Translations under genes and position numbers: made by a program
Shown here: piece after piece, positions 13,020 to 24,510 of the stretch
Position numbering within the stretch: position 1 is the stretch's first letter
Layout of the letters: each line of letters starts with the position of its first letter
The notes under the pieces: model-generated
Seen by the model: only the letters and a program-made list of their open reading frames with translations
Databases searched by the model: none
What the model was told of the DNA's origin: nothing
Assembly: GCA_030704615.1 (NCBI GenBank)
Contig: CM060732.1
Span: 43,503,053-43,567,052, forward strand
Direction of reading: 5' to 3'
Source: Takakia lepidozioides
Taxonomy: Eukaryota > Streptophyta > Takakiopsida > Takakiales > Takakiaceae
DNA length: 64,000 nt

Positions 13020-14266
13020 AACACCTAGTAAAAGGATGATGGTAAGAAGTTAATGCTAGAAATCCTGGAAGAGGTTTGCATTTGCATCTGCCTCCGCATC
13101 ACCACCTCAACCATCATCTCTCATGCAAGTAGGCTGTGTACAGACCTACCAGGCAGCCCACTCTTGAAAGTCACTGGAGACCCTGGTTTTTGATCCCAAG
13201 TTTAAATAACCGACCAGTGCTTATATCATGCAGTACATCCAGCTGCCGGTCAAACTGCTGAGGTAATTTAGTTGTATAAGCTTGACAAATTTTCAGATGG
13301 ACAATATATTCAAATACTCAGAAACTACACACTGAGATCCACCAACACACTGCCAGATACATCATTGATGCCTCACCCAGCCACCTTCCCGCGAGCAAAG
13401 GATGTTTCCTGTTAAAGCCTGTTCTACCTCAGTCATTACTTCCACAATCTGTAAAGAGATCACACTTCCATACCCAGATCCACACCAGCTTCACCTACTC
13501 AGGCAATTACAAAACAGAATCCGTGCAGCAACCCAAACACATCGAAGTTATCATAAGCCACACGTCCAAAAGAGTGCATTCAGATCAAGCTGAAGTAACA
13601 CGCACACCATATTAGACCAACCCTGATCAGACAATAAACAGAGCAAGCTCACATTATAATATATGCTTCAAAGAACTTTGCAACATGCTCCAAGCACCCT
13701 AGAAGTAGAGTCTATGTACAGACACCAGCCTAAGCAGCATGCAAGCAGGGAAGCCTGCATGAGAAACAGAGAAATAAATGGAAGACAGAGATAGTGCTCC
13801 ACTCTGAACGTGTCTGCAGAATGGTGCACATGACAGCAGGCCTGGCTCTCACACAAACCCACCCATGTGAAGCTTACCCTTGCAGAGGTAGCATGCTTAC
13901 CACACAGTGGCTGTCGCCATGTCCGAGCATGTCCAGCCTGCCCTGGGGCGTTTGCCGCAGGCCTGTGTCACGCAGCCAGTTCCAAGCCTCTGCATCAGGA
14001 CCATCATTCTCACATGGGGTGGAGAGGAGAGAAGAAAGGACATGCACCACACACTAACCGAGGCATGTGGCAGAACGGGGGCTTCTGGAGCATACCCAAT
14101 GGGCCTCCACAGCTTGGGATGCCCACAGCATCCACCCCACCTGGCTGCAATATACGACGCTCTGTTCATCAGCCTAATACATGGGACTCACACTACCAAT
14201 TTACAGACAGAAAACGGAGCTATTGGACATCACATGACATGCCAGCCACTACCACATGCATGTTTT
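13020..14266 (-). other. 3' flank of the HEXIM-like gene
   Basis: This stretch lies downstream of the stop codon of the minus-strand gene at 14267 and probably includes its 3' untranslated region. The long plus-strand open frames over 13867-14566 are antisense shadows. No other exon or repeat was recognised. Confidence 0.35.
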
Positions 14267-15031
14267 CTATGCAGCACAAGACCCATCTCCCAGACTCTCG
14301 TCGGAGACTATCTCCGGTCCTCCATCGTTTGCAAGCCGCTGTCGAAGGCGTACCAACTCCTGCGTCATGGCCCACAGCCGCTGCTGCAAAGACAAGTTCT
14401 CCTCCTCCAGTTGAGCGATGTGGGTTTCCTGCTGCCCAACCGGCGAGTCAGCCGTGAAGAGGATCTCAAAGCGCTGCAGACCATGGTCGATTCTTTCCTC
14501 CACCTGTTCAACACTATCTGCTGGCGGCCGCCCACACTGATCGGTGTCGCTCTCCCCACAAGATGATGAACCCGAGTCTCGCTCAGCATCATCTGCGCGA
14601 AGCCGAATCCGACCGTTCATGGAGCCGTATGCATTCACCCCGAGGTCGTTGGCCACCTGCCCATCCCTTAGAGATTCTTGCGGCCATGTTGCAGGCGAGA
14701 TCACAGGTGTGGCTAGCGCTGGAGTTGCTGGGGACAGCAACGGCGCGTGTATGCCCAGCTTGCCAGCCCTCATCAAATACGAGCTCGTGTTGTAGGGTGC
14801 ACAAGGAACCCTCGTCATGTGCTTCCTATACTTCCTGCTTCGCGGCTTGTGTCTGCGAGGAAGAGCGTGCAGCACACCCCTGGCATGCGCAGGTGCATAG
14901 AACCCCGGCGTTGGCTCCCAGTTCCGTCGCCACTCTTTCTTCCCATACGATGGTGCCAGATTTGTCCCAGGATCGCCGCCTCCTGGAATCAATTGCACCA
15001 CCCAACCATCTCTCTTTGCAGGAAAGCCCAT
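14267..15031 (-). CDS. Basic/APYNT/coiled-coil protein, HEXIM-like domain order
   Basis: Intact single-exon frame of 254 aa. An in-frame TAG directly before the ATG at 15031 fixes the start. Residues 11-27 are a hydrophobic, Gly-rich patch (VVQLIPGGGDPGTNLAP). Residues 59-75 are strongly basic (PRRHKPRSRKYRKH), followed at 78-87 by APYNTSSYLM. Residues 146-165 are acidic and Ser-rich. Residues 172-235 are a predicted coiled coil (AQLEEENLSLQQRL, ELVRLRQRL). In metazoan HEXIM proteins, which bind 7SK RNA and inhibit the kinase P-TEFb, the same order occurs: basic RNA-binding motif, PYNT..FLM motif, acidic region, coiled-coil dimer. I believe plants have a conserved uncharacterised family ending in a similar coiled coil. 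A HEXIM-type function is inference. The frame is clean and codon use gives no sign of decay. Confidence 0.85.
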   Translation of the reverse strand: MGFPAKRDGWVVQLIPGGGDPGTNLAPSYGKKEWRRNWEPTPGFYAPAHARGVLHALPRRHKPRSRKYRKHMTRVPCAPYNTSSYLMRAGKLGIHAPLLSPATPALATPVISPATWPQESLRDGQVANDLGVNAYGSMNGRIRLRADDAERDSGSSSCGESDTDQCGRPPADSVEQVEERIDHGLQRFEILFTADSPVGQQETHIAQLEEENLSLQQRLWAMTQELVRLRQRLANDGGPEIVSDESLGDGSCAA

Positions 15032-15480
15032 CTACTCTACCCTGCCTCTTCAGCCGTTCTCAAACACTTGTTTTAAGGTCCCCTCCCGCACCAGTGGCTG
15101 GCAATGCAATCTCAGTAGCCGAAGCCAGCTGTTATCCAGCTCGCTGACTGCCCTCTACCTCAAGATTCCCAGAGCACAATCGCAGTGCACCAAGGGCTGA
15201 TGAAAACACAGATCAAAAGCTCCGATCGCTCACAGCAGTTGAGATCCAGCAGAAGTCCACCACCCGGCAAACCCAACTTCCTTTCCTTCAGTATTTTGCT
15301 TTCTTACACCCTCCCAATTGCACTTTCCAACTCTGTAATCTCAACAGAGGGTAAGTAGACAAGAAGAACTAGAAACACAAACAGTGTTCCTTGCTTGCAG
15401 AGCAGCGAGAGAGAGACAGGCACAATAGCAGAGAGGGAGAGACGCGCGCCCCTATGAGCGTGCTAGACAGGGCGTAACCA
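15032..15480 (-). promoter_or_regulatory. 5' leader/promoter of the HEXIM-like gene, CT/GA-rich
   Basis: Upstream of the start codon on the minus strand lies untranslated sequence. Around 15400-15450 the plus strand reads GAGAGAGAGACAGG...GAGAGGGAGAGACG, that is, CT-rich on the gene's sense strand. This is a common composition of plant core promoters and 5' leaders. No TATA box was assigned. Confidence 0.35.
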
Positions 15481-16799
15481 CCTGCACCCACTCTGCCATG
15501 CCTCCTCGCCCATTGGCTGTCTTAGAGCACAGTGTCGATGTGGCCCTTCTTCACTGGTTGAACCCTGAGATACAACTCTCTGCCCAATCAGACAATGCCT
15601 GCTGCTAACCCTATCCCTCCAGTTTGAAGTTTGAACAAGGAACCCACCTTCAACTTGTTAAGCAAAGCCGAGCCTCCTTCACATTCTGAGGGGCATGCAA
15701 CTAAGTTATACTTGTTGAGGTCTCTAGAGAACTCAACCAAAACCAACTGTTTTCTAGTTTTGTTTTGACCTTGCAAGTCATTAGTCATCACAAGACGCCC
15801 TCTTTGGCCGGAGTCTTCTTCTTCTTCTGCACCTAGCTATGGACTCTCATGTTGCTAAGTTCGCCCCCATATTTGCAAGTTGATTTGACCTAGATTGATC
15901 AATACTTGCTAAGTTATTGAGTCTCATGTAAGCGTCGCTAATTATTGGGTAAGAAGAAGTAGTCAAAAAGTATAAACTATAAACAGCCCTTATCATTTAT
16001 TTCCTGTAATTGGTGATGGATGAAGCATTATTAGTATAGACTATGTTGGCCCATGCTCCAACAACTAGGTATTACATTTATTCGTCCATCATTGAAGCAG
16101 AGAATTGTTCTTTTACAAAAAAGACTCTTCCTCAAGCAAATGTAACGTACGGGCCACTGCCTTCTGATGTTGCCTTCTGATGAGAAAGTGGACATCTTAC
16201 ACACATGTGGTTTTGAACCCACAACCATTAATAAAATGATATTATGCCCTAACCTGATTAGTTATATTTTAGTCTCCAGATTGCCAATAATGACGGGTCA
16301 AGGTGTCTAAGAAATTAGAAACAAAAAAACAAAAAAACAAAAAACAAAACCAAGAACATAGAGTGAGAGTCTGAAACTAGTGAGCAATCCAATGTAAAAC
16401 ACAAAGACAAAATATGGGTCTTAGGGCCGCTTTACACTAGGGCCCAAGCCCAAGACCAAGTGAGAATGGAGCATTCCCATTGGCGGAGGCCTGAAAATTG
16501 GGCCCAACGGCTTTACACTACAGCCCGAGCCCAAGAAAATGGAAGTGGGTCATTTGCCTACATGGCACAAGTTTTGGCGCCAACTTCTTGGGCCAGACCA
16601 AGAAAAATGTTCACAATAATGAAGCTAGTGGGAGGCTTTCAGGTGGACAGTTTCGGCACTCTTGCCTTCATGGGAAGACTTACTAGGGATCTTGCAGACC
16701 TGGTTTCAATTTGTACCATCGATGAAATGGGCAGGCCAAATCCTCTGCCCCAACCAAGGCATGAGGACAATTGGGCTCTGCATTCTAATCTGCAATAGT
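15481..16799. other. Intergenic, short local duplication
   Basis: No gene is seen. A segment beginning GGCCGCTTTACACTAGGGCC at 16425 recurs imperfectly from 16507 (CGGCTTTACACTACAGCCCG), about 82 bases later. These may be remains of the end of a DNA transposon, but no inverted partner was found. Confidence 0.3.
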
Positions 16800-17380
16800 T
16801 TCTATCTCATCCACTGGCAGGATTACAGTTTGACCCAGAGGAATGGTCTTGGATGGATAACAAAAGATCCCATTTCTTCACATACACGGTCAAGTTGGGA
16901 AATACTTTCAGGTGCCTAAAGCAATCTTCATTCAGAAATGGCAATTGAAGGGGGGGAACATCATCGGGCAGGGCTTGCCATTGGGAAACAAATGTGGAAG
17001 GACATCTGGAGGAAGGATAGATTGCCAAAATTTTGGCTTTCCTTTGGAAGATTGTGCACATGATTCTGCCGGTTAAGTCCACCGATGAGAACAACCCTCT
17101 CTGTTCCATCTGCTTGAGCATGCCTGAATCCTTGGAACACTGTTTGTTTCAGTGCCCCAGGCGTAGGAGCATTTGGGCAATAGTTCTACAGCTATATGCT
17201 AACTGGAAAAGGCTGCCCTCCTCTCCTAATCCCCTTGCTGAATTTCTTGGAAGATGCTGTTTTTCTATCACCTGCCCAGTATGGTCATGGTTGAGGGCTC
17301 ACACCCTGTGGAATCTTGGAATACCAAGTGCTCTTAGGTTCATGAGGGTAGACCCCCTGCATCACATTTCTTCGATCTGA
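16800..17380 (+). mobile_element. LINE (non-LTR) 3' ORF2 fragment with zf-RVT
   Basis: The open frame from 17033 reads FLWKIVHMILPVKS then CSICLSMPESLEHCLFQCP. This is the zf-RVT signature (C-x2-C...H-x4-C) found after the reverse transcriptase of plant L1-type LINEs. Upstream pieces in other frames match the usual W-rich lead-in of that region, so frameshifts have accumulated. No reverse transcriptase or endonuclease part is present, as expected of a 5'-truncated copy. A C-homopolymer follows near 17730. Confidence 0.7.
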
Positions 17381-18689
17381 GGGGAAGAAGGCATGGCTCT
17401 CTGTTTGTGCAACTCTTCCCCGAGCTTCAGATCAATGCAGGGGGCAACTGGGGGGAAGGGCAGCTTGCTTTGCACCAGCATTTCCAACTCACATGTACAA
17501 TGGAAGGACACCGTCCCATCACAATGGGAGGTCCCAATGGATGGGATGGACAGTAATTTCAACTGACGCCACAAGAGAGCTCGGGATCAGAAGCTCAAGC
17601 TCCAGCAAATTTTTTGAATATGAGAAGTCTTGCCTACAATTTCAGATTGGCTCAGGTCTTGCCTGCTGACTGCGTCTTCACTCATTTTTGGATCACTTGT
17701 CTCTTTGTTCCAATAGAATAGCTTCACGGCCCCCCCCCCCCTTCCCTGCTCTTCCCCCTTGCATTCTCCTCACTTCATCCCCCTCTTCCCCAATTCTAAG
17801 GCATCTGCTCTTCCCTTAGTCTTTCTGGTATCAGGGATGTTTTCCCTTAGTATTTGCATAAGTAGTTTCTTAGTTACAGGGTAGTTTCCCCGCAGTAAGC
17901 CTTCACAGCCTATCGGGTGGTTATTTTTTCCACCACGATAAATAATTGAGAAATTTTTATAAAGGCCTTACCAAAGGAGATACATTTAATGCATGTTTTA
18001 TTTGGAGAAATTATAACAGGGACTTACATCTTTTTGACACTGATGTGTAGTATTTTCTTTAAGGAGGAGCCAATACAAAAGGACAGGGGGTGTTTCTTAG
18101 TTTAAGGTGATTGCAGAATCCCATTTGACATTTGACATTGTCATTCTTTAGATCTGATTAGAGACTATCTTAACAATGGAATTCTTGGTAGCATCGCGCT
18201 AGAGTATATAACATGCACTAATCTTCTTTTTTTTCTTTTTTCAATTAACTTTATAACTGAGGACGATATTACATGTATTTTTATTGCAATAATATTTAGT
18301 TTTAAGCTAAATTTTGATTTTATCTGTTTTGTCTCTTTTGTTTTCGTTCTTTAGCATTTTTTTAATTAAAATATGTTTTTTTGTTGCTTTGGAGAGTCAA
18401 TCCCAAGACCAATTTTCAAATTGCTCACCAAAGCGTTAATGTTGGTTGGTGCATTAATATATACGTTTTCCTACTTTCCGCAACCTCAAGTTTTTCTTAG
18501 ATCTCAAATACCTTCATATTCCCTTTAGATCCATGAAGTTACATGTTGTTACCATAGTTGCCCATGCTATTCCTGGCCTTGCCAGAATCATTAATATATC
18601 TTGGAGAAGAGATCCAAATGCTTTAGCTGGTATTTTTATGTTATATAATTATACAAGTGACACACTTGGCACGTCATCCTATTTCTTGG

Positions 18690-18910
18690 AAGCTTGTTTG
18701 GGCTTATGTGTGTTTCTCATGTCCTCTAAAATCTCGGCTTTTATATGGAGGATAGCTAACAGAATAGTCCTTGTTGGTGACTTCATCTCTGAGCCTCCTG
18801 CTTCATGTCATACTTGCAATATGAATATTCCGGAGGACTTGGAACACTGCCTAGTTCATGTTCCTTTGCAGCTGCAGTGTGGAATCGTCCAACCTCTTAC
18901 AAGCCTTTCA
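18690..18910 (+). mobile_element. Second LINE zf-RVT fragment
   Basis: Within the open frame 18533-18934 the stretch ISAFIWRIANR...SCHTCNMNIPEDLEHCLVH matches the same zf-RVT region as the fragment at 17 kb, but the last zinc ligand (Cys) is replaced. It is on the same strand, about 1.7 kb downstream. It is clearly diverged from the first copy, so it is a separate insertion or an old duplication. Confidence 0.6.
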
Positions 18911-19382
18911 AAGAGCTTCGTCCCACAATCATAAAATTAACCGATACACTTATTACATTGTGCAAGTTGATTTTCTTAACTCTATATACAATATAATAAA
19001 AGTATATTTAAAATATATTACTTAATTACATTATATATACTTATTTTCTAAATAATTAAATATAATATAATATATAATACGTACTCAATCATTGGCATAT
19101 TTCAAATCCCTTGGCAAATAATGTTGACCACAATCTCACAATTCATGAAGTCATATCCATGACTCAGAAAGGTGGTCAAACAATATTAACTGCAATCTCC
19201 AAATTCTCGGAGTTGTATAGTCATACAATTGACCGTTTAGGAAGGTGGTAAGGAGACCTGCAGGGACTAATTTATTGTCGTATGGTTTTAATGATTTCAA
19301 AATTGTGGATGAAGTCGTACCAATCGTGACTATAATATGAAGAACAACTCTTCTACTCTTCATAATCCAACTATGTTTGGAG

Positions 19383-19757
19383 CAGTGTTGGACTGTATAT
19401 ATATTGGTATGTGCACTGGTCTGGTATCATTTGGGAGAATACTTGGTCATATACCAGACCAGGCTGGAATCAGATTTTTCGTACCAGCCACAATATCAGT
19501 TCTCCACCGCCGTCTTCCTCATCTACTCTAGTATGTGTACTGATACACTAATATGTGTATACATATGTCTACATACTTGTACTGATGTATATTTATTTCT
19601 TTATGTATATTTCATTTATTTTCACATGATACTTGATAAACTTGTAATTCAAGATGGCTCAGTTTGGAATGATACCAGAGTTGATATCGAGTCATACCAG
19701 CTGGTATTGTGGTCATGATACTCATACTCATATCAGTATCCAGAAAAAAAACATCAG
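19383..19757 (+). mobile_element. hAT-type MITE family A, copy 1 (right end missing)
   Basis: Starts with CAGTGTTGGACTG, the left terminus of the family seen intact at 42.5-43.8 kb, and shares its body: repeated CTGGTAT/ATACCAG words and the central stretch around ACTTGATAAACTTGTAA. Homology stops near 19757, before the right inverted repeat, so the copy is truncated. It is more diverged than the other two copies and therefore older. Confidence 0.8.
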
Positions 19758-20126
19758 TGTGCAGCAATTTCGAATGTGATGTGTTATAATTTGAGTCAAC
19801 TCGGGGTCCACTCGGGGTCCAATGTTCGATGAGGCCAACCTTGAGTCACATGCGTAAACACATAGAGTACAAGAATCACACCTATCTATGTCACAGTTCT
19901 ATTTCTAGGTAACAACAGTAAAGAGAGAACCATGGGGACTATACAAAAGGTGCAAACACACAGCCTCGTTGTGTCAACCCACCAATGCTACCACAGTGAA
20001 TTAGCAAACTATAACTGGATAGTCAAAAGATGCTATAGTTAGATCATAGTGCAGGGTGAACATGGTTTTTAGGATGGTCAATCAGATTGATATGCTTGTT
20101 TGTTTGCTTGAACGGGTGATGTGAAC

Positions 20127-20131
<5 letters not shown>

Positions 20132-20161
<30 letters not shown>
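20132..20161. repeat. (GA)n microsatellite
   Basis: Fifteen uninterrupted GA units. Confidence 0.98.
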
Positions 20162-20166
<5 letters not shown>

Positions 20167-20216
20167 AGAGGCGAGGGCAAGGCAGTAGAGAGACAGACTA
20201 GGGAAATAGTAAATAC

Positions 20217-20450
20217 TTGATATGCAACATTTTATGGAGGTATGACCAGAACTCCAAACAGAAAGCCGTTAACTGTCTTGTTTACGACTTCCTTAGAAGT
20301 TCCATTCTTTGGCACATTTGGAGAGCCAGATGCAAAAGGACTTTATCTGAAACAACATGTTCGATTTTTTCTCTTTTATTCTCCATATATCAATATCTTC
20401 TCATAGACTCAATGAAAGCATGGATCAAACTCAGTGCTAACATGGAAAGA
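20217..20450 (+). mobile_element. LINE ORF2 C-terminal fragment
   Basis: The open frame reads CLVYDFLRSSILWHIWRARC, which resembles the 'ilW.IW..RN' segment that lies just after zf-RVT in plant LINE ORF2. It is on the same strand as the two zf-RVT pieces upstream, so it may be the displaced tail of one of them. The rest of the frame to 20600 is not recognisable. Confidence 0.45.
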
Positions 20451-20600
20451 TCCCCTCGCACTGCAGGGCAACTCACACTACCTTCATATCTACCTGGGGC
20501 CATCAAAGACCAAACACCGCGAATGGAAGAAACAAACACCCCCTCCCCCAAAGCTGGGGCAACCACAATCATTAGAGTTTGTCAAGAGGATTTTAAATAG

Positions 20601-22079
20601 TTAAATTAACTAGTTCACTAGTTAATGTGAAACTAGTAAGTTACTAGTTAGTATGAAAATATTGTGGCAAACTAGTGTGTGGTGTGCATATGTAATGTGT
20701 GGATTGGACAACGATATAGTTGTGCACGATATGTATGCACACGACAAGTCCACCGACAGACATGTAAATACGTCAAGCCTCTAGACCATTGAGACTCTAC
20801 GTTCGATGATAATGAGTGTTTCCCTTATGATTCTTTCATAGTTTCTTTACTCTTGTGAAAGGTCTCCTCAGGTCTACTCAAGTAGATTATCTAAGTAAGG
20901 CCCTCGGCCGTGTCTTTGCCTTACTTGGCATAGAGTAACAAGGTTCGTGTATTCACTGACTACGGTATGTGTGCCTAATGGTGTAATCGAGGGTTTCAAT
21001 ATTTTACCTTCTAATAACCCCAAATAAAGTTGATCTTAGGGCCTCTGACCCCTGTTTAATCTTAACAAATAATAATAATTATAAACTTCCATGACTTATT
21101 TTCACATTCACCTCCAATTTACAATTATAAGTTTATTTTTTACTTTATTTTTTACTACGTCTTACTACGATTTGTAGCTCTCAATTAAATCACATTTGGA
21201 CAAGTTCAAAGGCACCTCATCAACGTTCATATATGGTACTACAGAGGTATATTGGACGAACCATACACATGTATTTATTGCTCTTAAATTACCTAATTAT
21301 ATTATTTGCCACCAACATATCTCATCAACTAGGAGGAGCCATCACCCGACGAGCCATACATGGACATTGATGAGCATGTGTAACTGTTTAACAAAATTAT
21401 CTTTTATTATGAAACATTTTTAAGTAACAAAAAATAATGTTTTATTGCATTCTTTCGAACAATACACATGCCTTTGCTAGAAAATTTGTTTGACTTTCTA
21501 GCACCAGCAGCATTATGTTTTCCAGATTTCTGGCATATCTTAGTTTATGTAGAAATTCGGCTGATATTTGTGTCATAAGTTTGAGTTAATATGCTACATC
21601 AAATGAAGATGTTATTTTGCTGAAAAAACATCCCAAAATTATGTAAAACACTTAAGGAATTTAATTTTTTCCACCAATGTGCCTCCCTTCTTACACTGTA
21701 TGAAATATCCTATGATTTTTATTAATGGCACGAGAACATGGACATAGGTAATATGAAACAAGGCGTCAACAAAGGAAAGTGGGTTAAATTGTTGATAAAG
21801 CTCTAGAGCGTCAACATTCTCTCCTAGCAACCTTCCGAGCGACATGGGGAAGACAAGGCATCATATGCAGCTGCCCTTCGACTGATAGTACCTACCTGTA
21901 GCCTCAGCAAATCTCCAGAACAATGGCAAGGCCACAAGGCCAACGTCTTTGGCTTCAGAGTTTGATAAGTCTGAGATAAATTGGAAACACATTAGAGTGG
22001 TCACTAAAATAAAACTCCACTACCATAGATAGACACAGTCCCCACCTTTGCTCAATAATTATTATAAAAATTCCTGGTT
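20601..22079. other. AT-rich intergenic, nothing recognised
   Basis: AT-rich sequence without credible exons or terminal repeats. It is probably old transposon debris, given its setting between LINE fragments. Confidence 0.35.
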
Positions 22080-22321
22080 TCAGCCCGGGGACTTTGAGTA
22101 AATTTTTCTACCTTACTGGTGCAATCCTTGGGCTTCCCTCACTGGGGTCCTTGGTTCTTTCCAGTAATTCATTTCGGTGCATTGTTTTCTACTCACGTTT
22201 ATAGGGGTTATCCTGCTGTGGGCACAGAGGCTTATAAGGGTTTTAATAATTTTCCCTTGAATAATTGTTAATAAAGTTCTCAAGGCTTCCTCACGTCTTT
22301 AAAAAAAAAAAAAAAAAAAAA
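22080..22321 (+). mobile_element. Retroposon 3' end with poly(A) tail
   Basis: A plus-strand sequence with AATAAA at 22270-22275 ends in 21 adenines (22301-22321), the hallmark of LINE or LINE-mobilised insertions. It shares the strand of the LINE fragments upstream. Target-site duplications were not found, and no coding part is recognisable immediately upstream. Confidence 0.55.
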
Positions 22322-22579
22322 GTAGATGGCACATAGAAAATGGATCTTCACCTTTGCATGGTCATAATTAAGATTTGATCTACCATCATATTATATAGCT
22401 CTTGACAAATTAAATTTCTCATGGTGATCATACTATTCATCACGGTGGGCTACACAAAAGACAATGTTGTATTGTTAGTACTCTCAAGTGCTGATGAGAT
22501 CCATACCAAAGTTAGTCTGCGTTTGTATCCCACAATGTTGAATTTGATTTATGATCTATCAATTCATGAAGTACTAGTA

Positions 22580-24171
22580 CTAGGCTGCTACAAGACATTG
22601 CTGTAATTTTTGGCCAAATAGAGCACCAGCACAACTTTGCACCAATGAGGAAAGTTTTGTTGTTGAAGCTATGGGTGGATAGTATCCCGCATCTGCATAT
22701 TCTGCAATGTCTAATATGGAGGAGGAACCGCTGTACGAAGTCGGTTGGTGGAATGTAGATCCATTCGTCAATAGATCATTGGAGCTACGAATAGTGGCGG
22801 TTTGGTCAAAATCACTTCCTACCCCAGCAAACCATGGAGTCACCTCCGTCCTTCGACCCGCAACAAAGACATTGTTTTCGGACGTTATCTTAGCGTGAAC
22901 TCTTGCACCCAAAGCATAGTATCCCCAATTGGTAAAAAGGTTGTTCACAACATGACAATTGCCCCACCTGCATTAACACAAGAGATAACGATTAGTGACC
23001 CTCATTTGATGGGACCAAGGTGATGCATTGTTTTCATATTAACAATATGTTAGCTTTGTGAAGTGGCTCTTATTTACGCTAACTTCAGTTGGCGTCATAT
23101 ATATCTATATATAAAAGCTTTTGTAGGCACAACAAGATGGGGAAAGTACCGGCAATGAGGCATGCGTTGCATTGAGTCTTTGAACCAATTTCGAAAGACA
23201 GTGACCCTCATGTTCTTGTCCTCCGTATCAACGTCAGATGCTCCAAGAAGCATATTGAAGTTGGGGTTTGTTAGATAGGAGTTGGAGATAGTGACATCCG
23301 TTGAGCCTTGCAGAACTGACACTAATCCAAGTTTTGCATTGAATGATGTGAGATGATCAACCCATACTTGCGTTGTCTTTGCAAAAATATGCACAGTATC
23401 ACTCTCTCCTACAGAATTGATTTGTAGGTTGTGTATGATGACGTTGGAGATCCCGGCCAATACTACGTTGCGACCTGATCATGATCCAAGCAATTAGTAG
23501 TTCACAACATGGAAGTTAGGTTGGAAATCAAATTCTATACAGTTTTAGCCAAGGTTTTTTCTCTCTCCTTTCATTTTTTTTCTTTTTCCCTTTCTATATT
23601 GTTAGTTTAGGGTAACCCCCTTAAGACCAAGTTGCTCACAACACATGAGTAGATCACCTATAATGGTGACATTGAAGCCGCGCCCGTCGAGTGTAGTTGA
23701 GCTCCGGAGCCAAAGCATGTCTTTGAGCACAATGATGAGATTACGAGCAAATGTGATCCAAACCCCGCCATTGGCGCCCCCTAGGTTGACGCCGTAGCGT
23801 AGTGACCCTTGTGGTGGGTTTTGAGGATCATCGTCCGGGACGGACACCACATATGAGCGGCCTTGAGCACCCCCCGTCACTCCAGCCGCATAGCCAAATG
23901 CGCATGATGCCAAGCCCCTCCCCTTACCGCAACTTGAAAACTGGCATGTGGTTCCATCCACCACACACGCTGGATAGCCAGACACTCCAACCCCATTTCA
24001 TCAAATAGTGATTGAATTGAAAGACAACTTTGTGAATTGCAAGTCTTCTTTAGGAAAAGGGAAATTTCATTTTGTCATAAGGCAGATTGGAGATATCTTA
24101 CCTTGTAGCGGCCGTCTTGTTGGCATCTTCATGCTCCCTGACAGCAGCTGGATAGCAATATAAACAACCAT
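22580..24171 (-). CDS. Pectate lyase-like protein (PL1 family), divergent
   Basis: Four exons, 24171-24102, 23984-23628, 23474-23150 and 22967-22580, join in phase to 379 aa ending at TAG 22580-22582. Family landmarks are GRSYVVSVPDDDPQNP, GSLRYGV, TLDGRGFNV, VIIHNLQI, VWVDH, GSTDVTISN, MLLGASD and QRMPHCRWGNCHVVNN. PL1 enzymes cleave pectate by Ca2+-assisted beta-elimination in the cell wall. The R-x-P-x-x-R catalytic segment is intact. However, the usual ADGLVD is KLGLVS and DGD is ESD, so two acidic Ca2+ positions are lost. The model's N terminus is not a convincing signal peptide, so the first exon (or another upstream) is uncertain. It is either a diverged, possibly inactive paralogue or an early pseudogene. 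No stop or frameshift breaks the four exons. Confidence 0.82.
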
Positions 24172-24384
24172 GCACCATTTACATCACAACTAGTAGTCAA
24201 TTGTTTGACTCCACACCGCCCATGACATTGTTGTGGTGACACCCGGATGACTAAATCCCATCTCCTTAGTCAAGTTGTCAAGTCATGCTCTTGACCAACA
24301 AGATGTGGTACGCAAAAAACATTGTGATGTATGTGACACTTCCTAAACTATTTAACCATGGATATTAAAATGTAAAAATCTATG

Positions 24385-24510
24385 TTACCTAGTTGAATGT
24401 GGTATTATCCTCTCCCCTTCCCTTGGGCGGTGTCCAAATGTTACTGTGAAAGAGGTTATTTTTTCTCTTACTATAATTAAGGGGCCGCGGTCACTCCCTA
24501 GTGTTTTCCT
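24385..24510 (-). repeat. Dispersed repeat, inverted relative to 54.2 kb copy
   Basis: The segment containing GAAAGAGGTTATTTTTTCTC and CTATAATTAAG-GGCC recurs in reverse complement at 54165-54335, with matching flanks (GTGGTATT, TCCCCTTC, GGTGTCC in the same order). Both are pieces of one unnamed element, and its ends were not resolved. Confidence 0.7.

Noticed and set aside
13867-14566. Two long plus-strand open frames (196 and 219 codons)
   Set aside because: They run antisense to the HEXIM-like gene, overlap each other in different frames and have no family-like composition.
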